Positions 30,795 to 40,290 are shown, numbered from the stretch's first letter. The stretch is DNA of 64,000 nucleotides from Psychrobacillus sp. FSL K6-2836 (GCF_038003085.1 NZ_JBBOOM010000001.1:806001-870000); one strand, 5' to 3'. Translations and numbers: made by a program. The notes: generated by a model from the sequence alone, not told the origin.

Positions 30795-31724
30795 TTATTT
30801 CGCTCCTTTCGTGATTTCCATAAAGACGTCCTCTAAATCTGTTTCTGTCTCGGAGAAGGAAATAATTTTGAACGAATGATCCATCGCTTTTTTAAGTAAA
30901 TTGATTTGATCATCCTCAGTCCCTCGATAATGGAAGGAAACTGAATTTTTCTCTGTGTGTAATTCTACTGAAGATACAAAAGGATCCTCCTCAAAAAAGG
31001 TCGCAACATTTTCTAATAATCCTTTTACCTTCACTGTAATATGTCTTTCTCCTGCAAGCTGTGCTTGAATATCTGCAACTGAGCCATGTGCAATAAGTCT
31101 TCCTCCATCAATCACACCTATTTCATCACACATTTCAGCTAACTCAGGTAATATATGTGAGGAAATGAGAATCGTTTTCCCCATTCCTTTTAGCTGTTTT
31201 AAAATATCTCTCATCTCTACACGAGCCCGTGGATCAAGTCCTGAAGCCGGTTCATCCAATATAAGAATCTTTGGATCATGTATTAATGAACGAGCCAAGC
31301 ATAATCGCTGTTTCATTCCTCGTGAAAGTAAATCGACATATTCATAACGTTTATGAGTCAGGTTAACAAGTTCGAGCAATTGAGGAATTAATACCTTTCT
31401 TTCCGCTTCGGGAATTCCGTAACTTGCCCCATAAAAATCTAAATACTCATTCGCTTTTAATTGATCATACACTCCAAAAAAATCTGGCATATAACCAATT
31501 TGTTTACGTACCTCACTTGCATCTGTCCTTACACTTTTTCCATTTACAATGGCATCACCGGAGGTCGGCTGAAGCAATGTAGCTAGTATTGAAAAGGTTG
31601 TAGACTTACCTGCTCCATTCGCCCCAACGAAACCAAATACCGTGCCTTCTTGTAATGTTAAATTTAGATCATTTAATGCATAAAACGAGCCGTACTTTTT
31701 AGTTAACCCTTTAATCTCTATCAT
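30795..31724 (-). CDS. ABC transporter ATPase (GldA/CcmA-like)
   Basis: ATPase of 309 residues with Walker A GANGAGKS (34-41), signature LSRGMKQRLCLARSL (the usual LSGGQ has become LSRGM, common in this subfamily), Walker B ILILDEPASGLDP and the H-loop SSHILPEL. A C-terminal domain of about 90 residues follows. Its ATG shares a base with the stop codon of the upstream 801-residue gene. It works with the ABC-2 permease encoded next. Confidence 0.92.
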   Translation of the reverse strand: MIEIKGLTKKYGSFYALNDLNLTLQEGTVFGFVGANGAGKSTTFSILATLLQPTSGDAIVNGKSVRTDASEVRKQIGYMPDFFGVYDQLKANEYLDFYGASYGIPEAERKVLIPQLLELVNLTHKRYEYVDLLSRGMKQRLCLARSLIHDPKILILDEPASGLDPRARVEMRDILKQLKGMGKTILISSHILPELAEMCDEIGVIDGGRLIAHGSVADIQAQLAGERHITVKVKGLLENVATFFEEDPFVSSVELHTEKNSVSFHYRGTEDDQINLLKKAMDHSFKIISFSETETDLEDVFMEITKGAK

Positions 31725-34129
31725 TACTTCACTTCCCCCTTCATACGCACTTCTGGAAGTCGTGTATATGGATCACCTTGTACTGATTTTTTGATTAATT
31801 TGTAATGTATTATTCCTGTTTCATTGATATACGTATCAATATTTTCAGTTAATGTAAAACGGCTTTCAGTAATTTCTTCAAAAGATTCTGTTTTTAAGTT
31901 CCAAATCTCAATTGCATGGGAATTACGATCTGTATTCGCAATTTGTAGCTGTGTCCAATTGACCTTGTCTAAAGGTAGTGTTTCTGGTACTGCCCAAAAC
32001 ACATTATATTCCCCTTCATCTAAATACCACTCAAGGTTACTATTTTGAACAGGTTCCATATATTTGCCGTATTGGTCGGTATTCACATTGACTGTGAACA
32101 TATTAGCTGGAAGAGTAAACTCTCCAGAGAAAATAGTAGTAGCTGTGAAAGGCTGAATAACTAAATGTAAAGCAGAAAGCTCGACTTTTTTGTCCTTCAA
32201 TTCTATCGGAAGAATATTGTCCTCTGCAAAGCCAGTAATAGCTGGAGTCGAATTAGTGTTTTTAAAAATAATGCTAGATGAATATAGGGATTGTTTACGT
32301 TGGGTCATTAAATCGATTTGGTTGTTCGCAAATGCTCCGTAATTTGTATTAACATATGGGTTCGAAGTTGGCATAAGCATAACTGTACCAAGTTCTTTAT
32401 CAACCTCTAGCTTTTCTCCAGCGGCTAAATCACCTAATTTATACAGTTTACTACCTGACCAAATAGCGACATCTTTTAAGCCAAAAGGAAAATTATTTTG
32501 AATTGTCCCAAGAATTTTACTAGAATCGACTCTTAAATCTACCTCGAAATTACCTACATCCTGGACTTGTGTCTCCCCAAACAATGAAGATACAGACCAA
32601 TATCCAACATCACGGAATGTTAGCTCACTATTCGTTGCATGTTTTTCCATAATTGCATTTTCATACACATTAGCAGATTGTCCCGTAAGAGAGTTTGTAC
32701 CTCTCTTTGCAACCATCGTAGTGGTAATTGGGGCCTCAAAAGTGAAGTCTCCGCTTTTATTACTTAAAATTGATTCTGCAAAATATCCATTCAGGCTCTT
32801 ATCCTCATTTACTTGAAGGAACGAGGATTGCTGTATTTGAGGTCTTGCAATTCGATCCTTTGCACCGTAGCCAAAAATCGCTAGAGATGCAATTATCGCA
32901 GTAAGAGGAATGATACCCCAGGCGTACTCTCGTTTATCTTTTCTTTTCAATATAATATATAACAATGGAACTATAATGATCATATAAACAATGACAATTC
33001 CAATCATTAATGGCGTAGATACTTTAAAGGAACTAAATAACGAATTCGTTTCACCTAAACTATAAACAAGCTCGTCTTTTCGATTATTATAACCATTCAT
33101 ACTATGTGTATTTTTCACTTGTACTGCCTGCAATATTGTTGACATTAGATCACTATATACAGGATCATTTGCCAGAGGTGCATCTCCTAGAGAAAAAGTA
33201 GTTTGAATAATCGTTCCGCTACCAATTTGTTTCTTACCAGCTATTATTGTCCCATCCAGTTGTATTAACGGTGAAGCTCCACTAGATAAAGATGCATCAT
33301 ATATCTTTAAATCATTTGTTAATAGGTTGTTCGCTGTTAATGCGCTTGCTTGCTGAGCAGTTATACTTTGAGTTGATGTATGTAAATTTAATGGTAAATA
33401 GCTGCTTAGATTCCCAAGCTCTGCTTCTAAATTATCAGAAGCACCAACTACAATTATTCCACCAGTAGAGACATAATCGATAAGCGCTTGCTGTTGCTGT
33501 TCAGTTAAATCAGCAATCACGAACTCATCTATAATAATGTAATCTGCCATTTCCCAAGCAACTGCCTCTTCTGGTAATGCAAAGTTACTCTGTTGTGCTA
33601 CATGTATAATTTCATCGTTCACTTGATTTGGTTGCTTAAGCTGACCCAGAGCCTTTAAGCGATCCGCACTTTCCGTTAATGTTAAATAGTAGATGGTTGC
33701 TGGATCTTGAAAGTTTGTTCTGAACGTTTTATTTCCTTTGAAGTCGATGGACTTACCTTTTTCCCATCCTCCTTCGAAAAAGTGAATCATTTGAACATTA
33801 GTTCCTTGATACATATAATCTTCCGCTAACCCACTTGCTGCAATTTGTATGGTCTTTGTTTCACCTGCTCCAATCTCGAACGGAATAGACTGAGCATTCC
33901 CTAAATTATAGGACTCAGCTAGATCGAGGACGATGTCACCTGAAAATGCATCTCCTTTGTTTTCCACTGTTAGTGAAATTGGCAAGCCTTCACCATATTT
34001 TGCTTTTCCATTAAATCCAGTTGTCACTTTTACATTTAGTTCAGGCGCTGCTAATGCTTCTATTGATGGCGATAATATAAAATAAATCATAAATGCTGAA
34101 ATAACCATCAAAAACTTTTTTATATGCAT
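31724..34129 (-). CDS. Exported/membrane protein with GATase-like domain, GldG-like role
   Basis: First gene of the operon, 801 residues. A signal peptide (about 1-27, ending LAA) leads into an Ig/APHP-like domain (ISLTVENKGDAFSGDIVLDL). An amidotransferase-like fold follows (about 180-250: ADYIIIDEF, then LIDYVSTGGIIVVGASDN). Two adjacent helices (about 371-393 and 401-420) then enclose a short basic loop, and a C-terminal beta-rich region of about 375 residues lies beyond. The combination of an ABC pair with a large extracytoplasmic GATase-like protein recalls the GldA-GldF-GldG arrangement, but I do not claim orthology. RBS GGGGGG lies ahead of the ATG. Confidence 0.8.
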   Translation of the reverse strand: MHIKKFLMVISAFMIYFILSPSIEALAAPELNVKVTTGFNGKAKYGEGLPISLTVENKGDAFSGDIVLDLAESYNLGNAQSIPFEIGAGETKTIQIAASGLAEDYMYQGTNVQMIHFFEGGWEKGKSIDFKGNKTFRTNFQDPATIYYLTLTESADRLKALGQLKQPNQVNDEIIHVAQQSNFALPEEAVAWEMADYIIIDEFVIADLTEQQQQALIDYVSTGGIIVVGASDNLEAELGNLSSYLPLNLHTSTQSITAQQASALTANNLLTNDLKIYDASLSSGASPLIQLDGTIIAGKKQIGSGTIIQTTFSLGDAPLANDPVYSDLMSTILQAVQVKNTHSMNGYNNRKDELVYSLGETNSLFSSFKVSTPLMIGIVIVYMIIIVPLLYIILKRKDKREYAWGIIPLTAIIASLAIFGYGAKDRIARPQIQQSSFLQVNEDKSLNGYFAESILSNKSGDFTFEAPITTTMVAKRGTNSLTGQSANVYENAIMEKHATNSELTFRDVGYWSVSSLFGETQVQDVGNFEVDLRVDSSKILGTIQNNFPFGLKDVAIWSGSKLYKLGDLAAGEKLEVDKELGTVMLMPTSNPYVNTNYGAFANNQIDLMTQRKQSLYSSSIIFKNTNSTPAITGFAEDNILPIELKDKKVELSALHLVIQPFTATTIFSGEFTLPANMFTVNVNTDQYGKYMEPVQNSNLEWYLDEGEYNVFWAVPETLPLDKVNWTQLQIANTDRNSHAIEIWNLKTESFEEITESRFTLTENIDTYINETGIIHYKLIKKSVQGDPYTRLPEVRMKGEVK

Positions 34130-34187
34130 CTTTTTCCCCCCTTTGTCTTTATATGTATTAGTACGATAATGGCGTAGTTAGGTTCCT

Positions 34188-35063
34188 TCATTGAAAGTTT
34201 TTTGCATGTTTTTTGACAATTTCGACAAACGCATCAACCTGAGGTAGATTGAATGCCGCATCATAGCCGATAAGCCATGTATCTCTCGTCAATTCAAATT
34301 GTTCTTCATTATTCGTTAAGGGTATTTTGTTCACTTCCTCATGTCCTGTTAATGTAATAGAAGGTAAAATCGCATAACCAATACCATTTAACGCCATTTG
34401 CTTACATGTTTCAATCTGATCTACAATAATTTGCCTTTTAGGATTAATCGCAAAATGTTTCTGCCACCATTGTTGAATTTCCTGATAGTAGTTAGAATCA
34501 CTTTTGAATTGGATAAAAGGCTTTTCCGTCGTCAACACTTCATCAATGGACGTCATCTCCTTGTCCACCAAATATAAAGTATCTCTAAATAAATGAATTT
34601 TGTTTCCCTTCCAATCAGATTGGCCACGCACTATGCCAATTTGAGCCTCTCCATCATAAATCGATTTCACAATTTCCGAGCTCCATCCAGTCAACAGGGA
34701 AATTTTCGCCTCTGGATAAGTTTGCACGAAGTCTTTTAAAACTTTTGGTAACCAGTTTTGACCTACAATTGAAGCACAAGCAATTTTCAAAGTCCCATGT
34801 ACTTTCGAAGATAATGATTGAATCGTTTCAAATACTTCTTCCCTTTGCTGAAGTATCTGAATAGCGAACTCAATGACTAGCTCACCTTCTGGGGTTGCAG
34901 TTAAGCCTTTTTGTGATCTCAAAAACAGCTTCGCATTCCATTCTTTTTCAATTGTTTGAAGTCTTAGAGATAATGCTGGCTGAGATAGAAACAATCTTTC
35001 TGCTGCTTTTCGCATATTTTGTTCCTCGGCTAGTGTTCTAATAATTAGAAAATCTGTTACCAT
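34188..35063 (-). CDS. ccpC: LysR-type regulator CcpC
   Basis: Citrate-responsive LysR regulator of TCA-branch genes (citB, citZ), 291 residues. The N-terminal winged helix reads NMRKAAERLFLSQPALSLRLQTIEKEW; the effector domain holds IVGQNWLPKVLKDF, LLTGWSSEIVKSIYDG and ETCKQMALNGIGYAILPS, all close to my memory of B. subtilis CcpC/YkuM. The start is the ATG at 35063 with GAGGAAAG ahead; the frame continues upstream without support. As in B. subtilis it lies next to ykuL. The VWA operon starts only 58 bases downstream on the same strand with no visible terminator. Confidence 0.93.
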   Translation of the reverse strand: MVTDFLIIRTLAEEQNMRKAAERLFLSQPALSLRLQTIEKEWNAKLFLRSQKGLTATPEGELVIEFAIQILQQREEVFETIQSLSSKVHGTLKIACASIVGQNWLPKVLKDFVQTYPEAKISLLTGWSSEIVKSIYDGEAQIGIVRGQSDWKGNKIHLFRDTLYLVDKEMTSIDEVLTTEKPFIQFKSDSNYYQEIQQWWQKHFAINPKRQIIVDQIETCKQMALNGIGYAILPSITLTGHEEVNKIPLTNNEEQFELTRDTWLIGYDAAFNLPQVDAFVEIVKKHAKNFQ

Positions 35064-35139
35064 TGGCTTTCCTCTTTTCGGATGGGATTGTAGTGGCATT
35101 CATACGCATTCTAAAAGGATATGCACATAAATGATTGTA

Positions 35140-35855
35140 TAAGGAAAACCGAGCAAGACGCCCGTATCTTTTAGGTCAATACCTGTTTCTATCGTTTTCG
35201 AAGAGCTTTAAACAGCCTTTTACTATATGATTCCCGAGTGAATTTTTAGAGATGCTGGTTGGTTGTGACGTACGTCACAACCAACCAGCACCCCTTTTTT
35301 TCGGTAATCTTATAGCATTTGTCTGTCCGTCGCCCTTCTAAGACTCTTAGAAACAGGTAAGTGCGTTTTTGGTTAACTAGAGAAAAGCTACTTTCCTATT
35401 CATTGTGGAAGCTCTCGAAGATGCAATTTCGTTCGCTATTAGCTTCTTTATGGGACAAACACTTACTACCTCTCTTTATTTCCACTAGTATAAAAGAAAA
35501 TCTGTTGTCTTCCACTATCATTGGATAATCGCATTTCTAATTCAAAAGCAATTACAAATAACTTTATCACTTTCTTAAATTTGACCAATTTTATTATCTA
35601 AGTGATAAGCTATGCTAAATCTTAAAGTGGAGTACTACACACTAGTTGATTGAAGTGAAAGGTGGCGACTCCAGCGGGAACAGCGAGAAAGTCGAGACCC
35701 CGCAGGGAGCCTAGCGAACGAGGAGGCTCGGCCTCGCCCGCGGAAAGCGTCCAGCTGAAACGGAAATCACAGTATTATTCATTTTTAAAGTCTTATGAAT
35801 CCAGTGTTCACGGCACATCTTTTTATACTTTCTTTACTTTTGAAAAAAAGAAGGC
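35140..35855 (+). repeat. Composite ~700 bp dispersed repeat, full copy
   Basis: This fills most of the 833-base gap between ccpC and darB. Part 1 (35174-35359) is a long inverted repeat: terminal arms TACCTGTTTCTA.../...TAGAAACAGGTA and, at its centre, a perfect 38-base palindrome (35253-35290, centred on GACGT/ACGTC). Part 2 (35360-35630) is AT-rich. Part 3 (35630-35845) is GC-rich, with GGCGACTCCAGCGGG, ACCCCGCAGG and CCGCGGAAAGCGTCC. The same order of parts recurs at 49606-50300, and reversed pieces recur at 40310-40680. A 66-codon frame inside is repeat sequence, not a gene. Confidence 0.85.
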
Positions 35856-35873
35856 CATCTGAGATTGGCCTTC
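35843..35873 (-). terminator. Terminator after darB
   Basis: GAAGGCCA(8)TGGCCTTC at 35850-35873, followed on the minus strand by a T-run, 24 bases past the darB stop. Confidence 0.88.
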
Positions 35874-35896
35874 CATGCTTAAAAAAATTTAGGATT

Positions 35897-36337
35897 CTAT
35901 TGTGCTTGATAAAGGTACTTTTTCATTTGTTTTAAAATGACTCTTCTTGTTAAAATCCCTAAAAAGGTTTGCTCGTCGTCTACTACACATATATATGGAT
36001 TATTTACTAATAAATCTAATCCTTTTTGAAATTTTTCATCCACATGAATGACAGCTATGTCTTTTTTCATAATATCATCTACTTTTAAATCTGGTAAACG
36101 TTCATATTCAATATGTTCTAATCCTAAAATTTCGTCTGTGATTTGTTGAGAGCTTATTAACCCTTGAAGTCTATATTTTACATCTAATACTGGAATAGAA
36201 GAATACCCAGTTTTTGTGAGTACAAGTAAAGCATGCTCCGCGTTATTTCCTAATTGTACATGTGCAACCTTCTCTGCAGAAATAATGTACTCCAAAATTG
36301 GAATTTGTAAAAAATCTTTGCTGCTCACAGTTATCAT
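35897..36337 (-). CDS. darB: CBS-domain cyclic di-AMP receptor DarB (YkuL)
   Basis: Two-CBS-domain protein of 146 residues (domains about 15-70 and 88-140). EKVAHVQLGNNAEHALLVLTKTGYSSIPVLD and GILTRRVILKQM match my memory of B. subtilis YkuL, which binds c-di-AMP and in its free form stimulates the (p)ppGpp synthetase Rel and pyruvate carboxylase. RBS AAAGGAGTAGG precedes the ATG. It lies beside ccpC as in B. subtilis. KtrC and KtrD, other c-di-AMP targets, are also in this window. Confidence 0.92.
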   Translation of the reverse strand: MITVSSKDFLQIPILEYIISAEKVAHVQLGNNAEHALLVLTKTGYSSIPVLDVKYRLQGLISSQQITDEILGLEHIEYERLPDLKVDDIMKKDIAVIHVDEKFQKGLDLLVNNPYICVVDDEQTFLGILTRRVILKQMKKYLYQAQ

Positions 36338-36441
36338 TGCATCCTACTCCTTTGTTTGCTTTCATCATAAGAAAACACCCTATGTAACTATCATAGCATA
36401 TTAAAGGAATAAAAAAACCATGTAATCGCTTACTTATATTT

Positions 36442-37206
36442 TTAGAAAGGATTAGGATTCAACCATTGTCCACCATCTAACGTTACAATCTCACCATTCA
36501 TATATGAAGCTTTGTCGGATAATATGAATGTTGCGAGTTCTGCAATTTCCTCTGGTTTTCCAAGGCGTCCAAGTGGGACAGATTGAAGAGTTCGTTTTGC
36601 AGCTTCTTCTGATTCCCACAGCTTTCCTGCTCCCCCAGTACGTTCAATAGGACCTGGTGCTATTCCGTTTACACGAATTCCATATTTGCTACCCCATTCA
36701 ACTGCTAAAGTTCTTGTTAACGACATCACACCAGCTTTTGCGGCAGCTGAATGGACTACCCCGGCTCCCGCTCCCCATGCGTATGTGGCAAGCATATTTA
36801 AAATAGACCCCTTACTTCCTTTGCTAATCCAATAGTTTCCAACCGCACTTGAACAATAAAAAGAACCATTCAAAACGATGTCAATTACTGCTTTCCACCC
36901 ATTAGGAGAAAGTTTTTCTGCTTCTACTATAAAATTACCCGCAGCATTATTAACTAAACCATCAATATGACCGTATGTTTTGTCTGTAAATTGAATCATT
37001 GCCTCAACATGCTCAGGATTGCGAACATCCATTTGAAAGAACGATATAGTATTACCATATGCTTCGATTTCCTTTTTAGCTCTCTCTAGCCTTTCTAAAT
37101 CACGCCCGGTTATGACTACGTTTGCACCTTCTGAGACAAACTTCATCGCCATGTATTTTCCCATCCCGTTTGAACCACCAGTAACTATTATTGTCTTCTG
37201 TTTCAA
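36442..37206 (-). CDS. fadH: 2,4-dienoyl-CoA reductase, SDR family
   Basis: Short-chain dehydrogenase of 254 residues used in beta-oxidation of unsaturated fatty acids. NADP(H) motif TGGSNGMGK (near 9-17), NNAAGNF, and APGPIERTGGAGKLWE with the C-terminal DGGQWLNPNPF match B. subtilis FadH/YkuF as I remember it. The usual SDR YxxxK position reads HSAAAKAG, as in dienoyl-CoA reductases, where Tyr is replaced. Start by TTG at 37206 (or 37209) after AAGGGGTG; this gives exactly the B. subtilis length, while the longer open frame has no binding site. Confidence 0.92.
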   Translation of the reverse strand: MKQKTIIVTGGSNGMGKYMAMKFVSEGANVVITGRDLERLERAKKEIEAYGNTISFFQMDVRNPEHVEAMIQFTDKTYGHIDGLVNNAAGNFIVEAEKLSPNGWKAVIDIVLNGSFYCSSAVGNYWISKGSKGSILNMLATYAWGAGAGVVHSAAAKAGVMSLTRTLAVEWGSKYGIRVNGIAPGPIERTGGAGKLWESEEAAKRTLQSVPLGRLGKPEEIAELATFILSDKASYMNGEIVTLDGGQWLNPNPF

Positions 37207-37316
37207 CAATATAAACACCCCTTTTAAATTGAATGAACATTCACTCAATATTTTATCATATATGAACAATAAAAACCGAAAATTCTAAGTGCAGTATAAG
37301 AAAACTTTAAGGTCAT

Positions 37317-37420
37317 CAAAACCTGTTTCTATCGTTTCCAAGGTGCTTTGGAAAGACTTCTCGCTATACTATTACCGCTAATTTTTTTTAGATATTGTTC
37401 GTGACCTACGTCACGAACTA
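37317..37420 (+). repeat. Dispersed long-hairpin element, partial copy
   Basis: The left arm AAAACCTGTTTCTATCG and the central dyad GTTCGTGAC-ctac-GTCACGAAC (37397-37418) are kept; the right arm is absent. It lies between fadH and the terminator of the GGDEF-EAL gene. Confidence 0.75.
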
Positions 37421-37476
37421 AAATCAACAGTGTCAATCGCTCTTCAAGACAAAAAATTTATATTTTCATTCATTTA

Positions 37477-37509
37477 AAAAAGCCGTAAATTCTAAAAAAG
37501 AATTTACGG
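37477..37509 (-). terminator. Terminator of the GGDEF-EAL gene
   Basis: CCGTAAATTCT-aaaaa-AGAATTTACGG (37483-37509) with a minus-strand T-run; it overlaps the last codons of the gene. Confidence 0.88.
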
Positions 37510-39543
37510 TTTTACATGCTGCATATAAGACTCATTGATATGTTCAATTGGAATGGGTTTACTAAACAAATAGCCTTGAGCTTTTTGGCAATTAGCAGAT
37601 TTAAGTATTTCTACTTGACGATCCTTTTCGACTCCTTCAGCAATAACTTCCATACCTAAGCTGTGAGCAAGTTGGATAATCGTTGTAGCAATAGCTGCAT
37701 TTTTATCATCTAATTCCATATCTTTAATAAATGATTGATCTATTTTAATAATATCGATAGGATACTTCTTTAAATAGCTTAGAGAAGAATAACCAGTACC
37801 GAAATCATCAATCGAAATAAAAACTCCTATATCCTTCAATTCTTTTAGAGTAGTAAAAGTGTCCTGCATATCAGTCATAGCACTCTCCGTGATTTCCACT
37901 TCTAGTGAGCTTGGACTGATATTATACTTTTGAATTTTTTCGTGTATCTTCATAGCAAAATTGTCTTGTATAAATTGTTTTGGGGATATATTTACAGCTA
38001 TTCTAACTGGTCGATACCCTTTTTCTTGCCAATACTTTAGCTGTATACAAACCTCTTCTAATACCCAATCTCCTATTTGCATAATCATTCCAGACTCTTC
38101 AGCAATTGGTATAAAGTTCATAGGTGATACATATCCAAATTTCCTATTATTCCATCGAAGTAACGCTTCAAATGAATTTATTTCACCCGTTACTAGATTC
38201 ACTTGCGGCTGATAATGAATAGAAAACTCTTCTTTCTCAATCGCTCTTCGTAAATGTGATTCCATTAAGGCATCATTTGGAAAGGCTAAATTCATTTGTT
38301 CTTGATAATAGCGATAATGAGCTCTTCCTCTATCCTTAGCTATATATAATGCTTGGTCCGCTTTTATAAGTAGCTCATCCATCTTTTTTCCGTCGTATGG
38401 ATACATAGAGATACCTATCGAAGCTGTAACGAAATATTCTTGATGATCTAAATATAGTGGCTTAGAAAGTTCTATTAATATATTTTCTGCAAACTCACTA
38501 GTTTCATCTCTAGATTTGTCTGTAATTATAAAAACAAATTCATCCCCACTTTGACGGTATAAATTACTTGATTTATCTATGTACAACCCAAGTCGATCTG
38601 CAATTTTTTTCAGGAGCTCGTCACCGTAATTGTAGCCAAGTGATTCATTTATCATTTTAAATCGATCTAAATCAATTCGTACTACCGATAATTCACTACC
38701 CGGTTCCGCATTCACTAAAGTATCCCGTAAATGCTCCTTTAGAGCACGTCTATTCCATAAACCTGTGAGATGATCATGATAAGCAAGATAATACAATTGT
38801 TCTTGTTCATCTGATATGGTTGCTGTTTCTCGAAGAACCAAATAGAAACCACTTACATTATTATTTGTTTCCATCGGTATTGCTTTTATATACATAGGTA
38901 AATAATGCCCTTTAACATGCCTTATTAAGCAATTTTGTATTTCTGTAGCATAGCCAGTTAATGTTTGCTTCATCATCAATTGAAAATTTCTCATCGAATT
39001 TTCTTCAATCAGCTGTTCAATTGATTGGCCAACTAAAATTTTTGGGTCATAGTCTAAAATTTTGGATGTTATAGCGTTTAGGTCGAGGATATTTCCATTC
39101 TCACAAACCAAAATAATGGGATCCAAATTATTATTAAAAAGGGAAAGATACTTTTCTTTATATCCCTTTAATATACTTTTTTCATTCTCATCCTTCGTCC
39201 TATCGTACATAGTCACACCGTAAATCGTTTCTATCCCATCTTCTATCAATATAATAGTAACATCATATGTATACTGTTTTTTTTGAATAGTAAAAGGAAT
39301 ATTTTGATGGATTCCACACTTTTCATCGCTAACAATTAGTGTTTGTAGTTGGTTCGACACTGCTTCTAGAGAGCTTTGTTCAAATGGTTGAAAAATAGAA
39401 ATAGCAGCATCATTTACATAAATAACAGAAAATCCATTTTGTTCATCTCTTTTCAACATATATGTTGGGATTGAGGGATTTTCCTTGACGACATTTAATA
39501 AATAATCACTGATAGCTAATTTTTTATTTGATGAATTATGCAT
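37504..39543 (-). CDS. PAS-GGDEF-EAL cyclic di-GMP turnover protein
   Basis: Soluble signalling protein of 679 residues with two PAS-like sensor domains (about 20-125 and 130-250), a GGDEF domain (about 260-420) and an EAL domain (about 435-675). The GGDEF signature is RQSGDEF; SGDEF variants can still make c-di-GMP in some proteins. The EAL side looks complete: FEALLRW, NISPKQF, EITESAM, DDFGTGYSSL and AEGVE. Phosphodiesterase activity is therefore likely and cyclase activity possible. The start is the ATG at 39543, after TTGGAGGA. Confidence 0.92.
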   Translation of the reverse strand: MHNSSNKKLAISDYLLNVVKENPSIPTYMLKRDEQNGFSVIYVNDAAISIFQPFEQSSLEAVSNQLQTLIVSDEKCGIHQNIPFTIQKKQYTYDVTIILIEDGIETIYGVTMYDRTKDENEKSILKGYKEKYLSLFNNNLDPIILVCENGNILDLNAITSKILDYDPKILVGQSIEQLIEENSMRNFQLMMKQTLTGYATEIQNCLIRHVKGHYLPMYIKAIPMETNNNVSGFYLVLRETATISDEQEQLYYLAYHDHLTGLWNRRALKEHLRDTLVNAEPGSELSVVRIDLDRFKMINESLGYNYGDELLKKIADRLGLYIDKSSNLYRQSGDEFVFIITDKSRDETSEFAENILIELSKPLYLDHQEYFVTASIGISMYPYDGKKMDELLIKADQALYIAKDRGRAHYRYYQEQMNLAFPNDALMESHLRRAIEKEEFSIHYQPQVNLVTGEINSFEALLRWNNRKFGYVSPMNFIPIAEESGMIMQIGDWVLEEVCIQLKYWQEKGYRPVRIAVNISPKQFIQDNFAMKIHEKIQKYNISPSSLEVEITESAMTDMQDTFTTLKELKDIGVFISIDDFGTGYSSLSYLKKYPIDIIKIDQSFIKDMELDDKNAAIATTIIQLAHSLGMEVIAEGVEKDRQVEILKSANCQKAQGYLFSKPIPIEHINESYMQHVKP

Positions 39544-39735
39544 ATAGTCCTCCAATGATTACGTAAAAGTACTTGTTATATAAATAACTTTACTTCATTT
39601 TATCGGTTTATTCACTATATTCTTTAGAAATGTTATCCAAATATATTTATTTTCAATATTTTTTTGATTTGTGTACACAATTTAAGGTGGAATTGGTATG
39701 ATATACTTATGGAGCAGCTTTCGAAGGGGGATTAT

Positions 39736-40200
39736 ATGTCAGTTATTTTAGATGAAAAAAACATAGCAACAGCAATCTATACAGTAAACCGTCATGCGAA
39801 AACAGCAATAGATAACAAACCACTTTACGAATTAAAAAAGTTAACAATTGATAAACTATTAGCTGAAAACAAAGCCAAAAAAGTTGGTCTTCATTTCGTT
39901 CGAAACCCAAAACATAGTCAACAACAATCCTCTGTCTTGATCCAGTATGCCGACTATTATTTTCATATGATTCCGGTAAAAGAAGATTTTAAAATCCTCC
40001 CTCATCTTGGACACTTAGACGATTCCTATCGAAACCCAATTCGAAAGATGAATTTAAAGATGGCTAAGCAGTTACTTACTGAATATATTGGTCCTCAGCT
40101 TATTGTGAAAAAGTCCCCAAAACAACCTGTTGTTTGTACTAAGTCTTACATGAGAGAGCAACGAAAAAAGCGTACGATGAAATCCTATTTAGATAGGTAA
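39736..40200 (+). CDS. ykyB: YkyB-family conserved protein
   Basis: Protein of 154 residues, the same length as I recall for B. subtilis YkyB. IYTVNRHAKTA, KKVGLHFVRNPKHSQQQSSVLIQ, and PHLGHLDDSYRNP are the recognisable conserved parts. It is basic, soluble and has no known function. The start is the ATG at 39736, with AAGGGGG 5 bases ahead; the longer frame upstream lacks support. In B. subtilis, as I recall, ykyB also neighbours cheV and the yku genes. Confidence 0.9.
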   Translation: MSVILDEKNIATAIYTVNRHAKTAIDNKPLYELKKLTIDKLLAENKAKKVGLHFVRNPKHSQQQSSVLIQYADYYFHMIPVKEDFKILPHLGHLDDSYRNPIRKMNLKMAKQLLTEYIGPQLIVKKSPKQPVVCTKSYMREQRKKRTMKSYLDR

Positions 40201-40253
40201 GTAATTTTGAATTATTTTATGTTGAGTTCTGAGTAAGCAAAATATAAAAAAGG

Positions 40254-40290
40254 CTAGCAGGAAGAGATTAATCTTCCTGCTAGTTTTTTA
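40254..40290 (+). terminator. Terminator after ykyB
   Basis: CTAGCAGGAAGA / TCTTCCTGCTAG stem with a six-base loop, then TTTTTT. Confidence 0.92.

Noticed and set aside
35662-35862. 66-codon frame on the plus strand
   Set aside because: Lies wholly in the GC-rich repeat module and runs into its tail; the same module elsewhere does not keep the frame.
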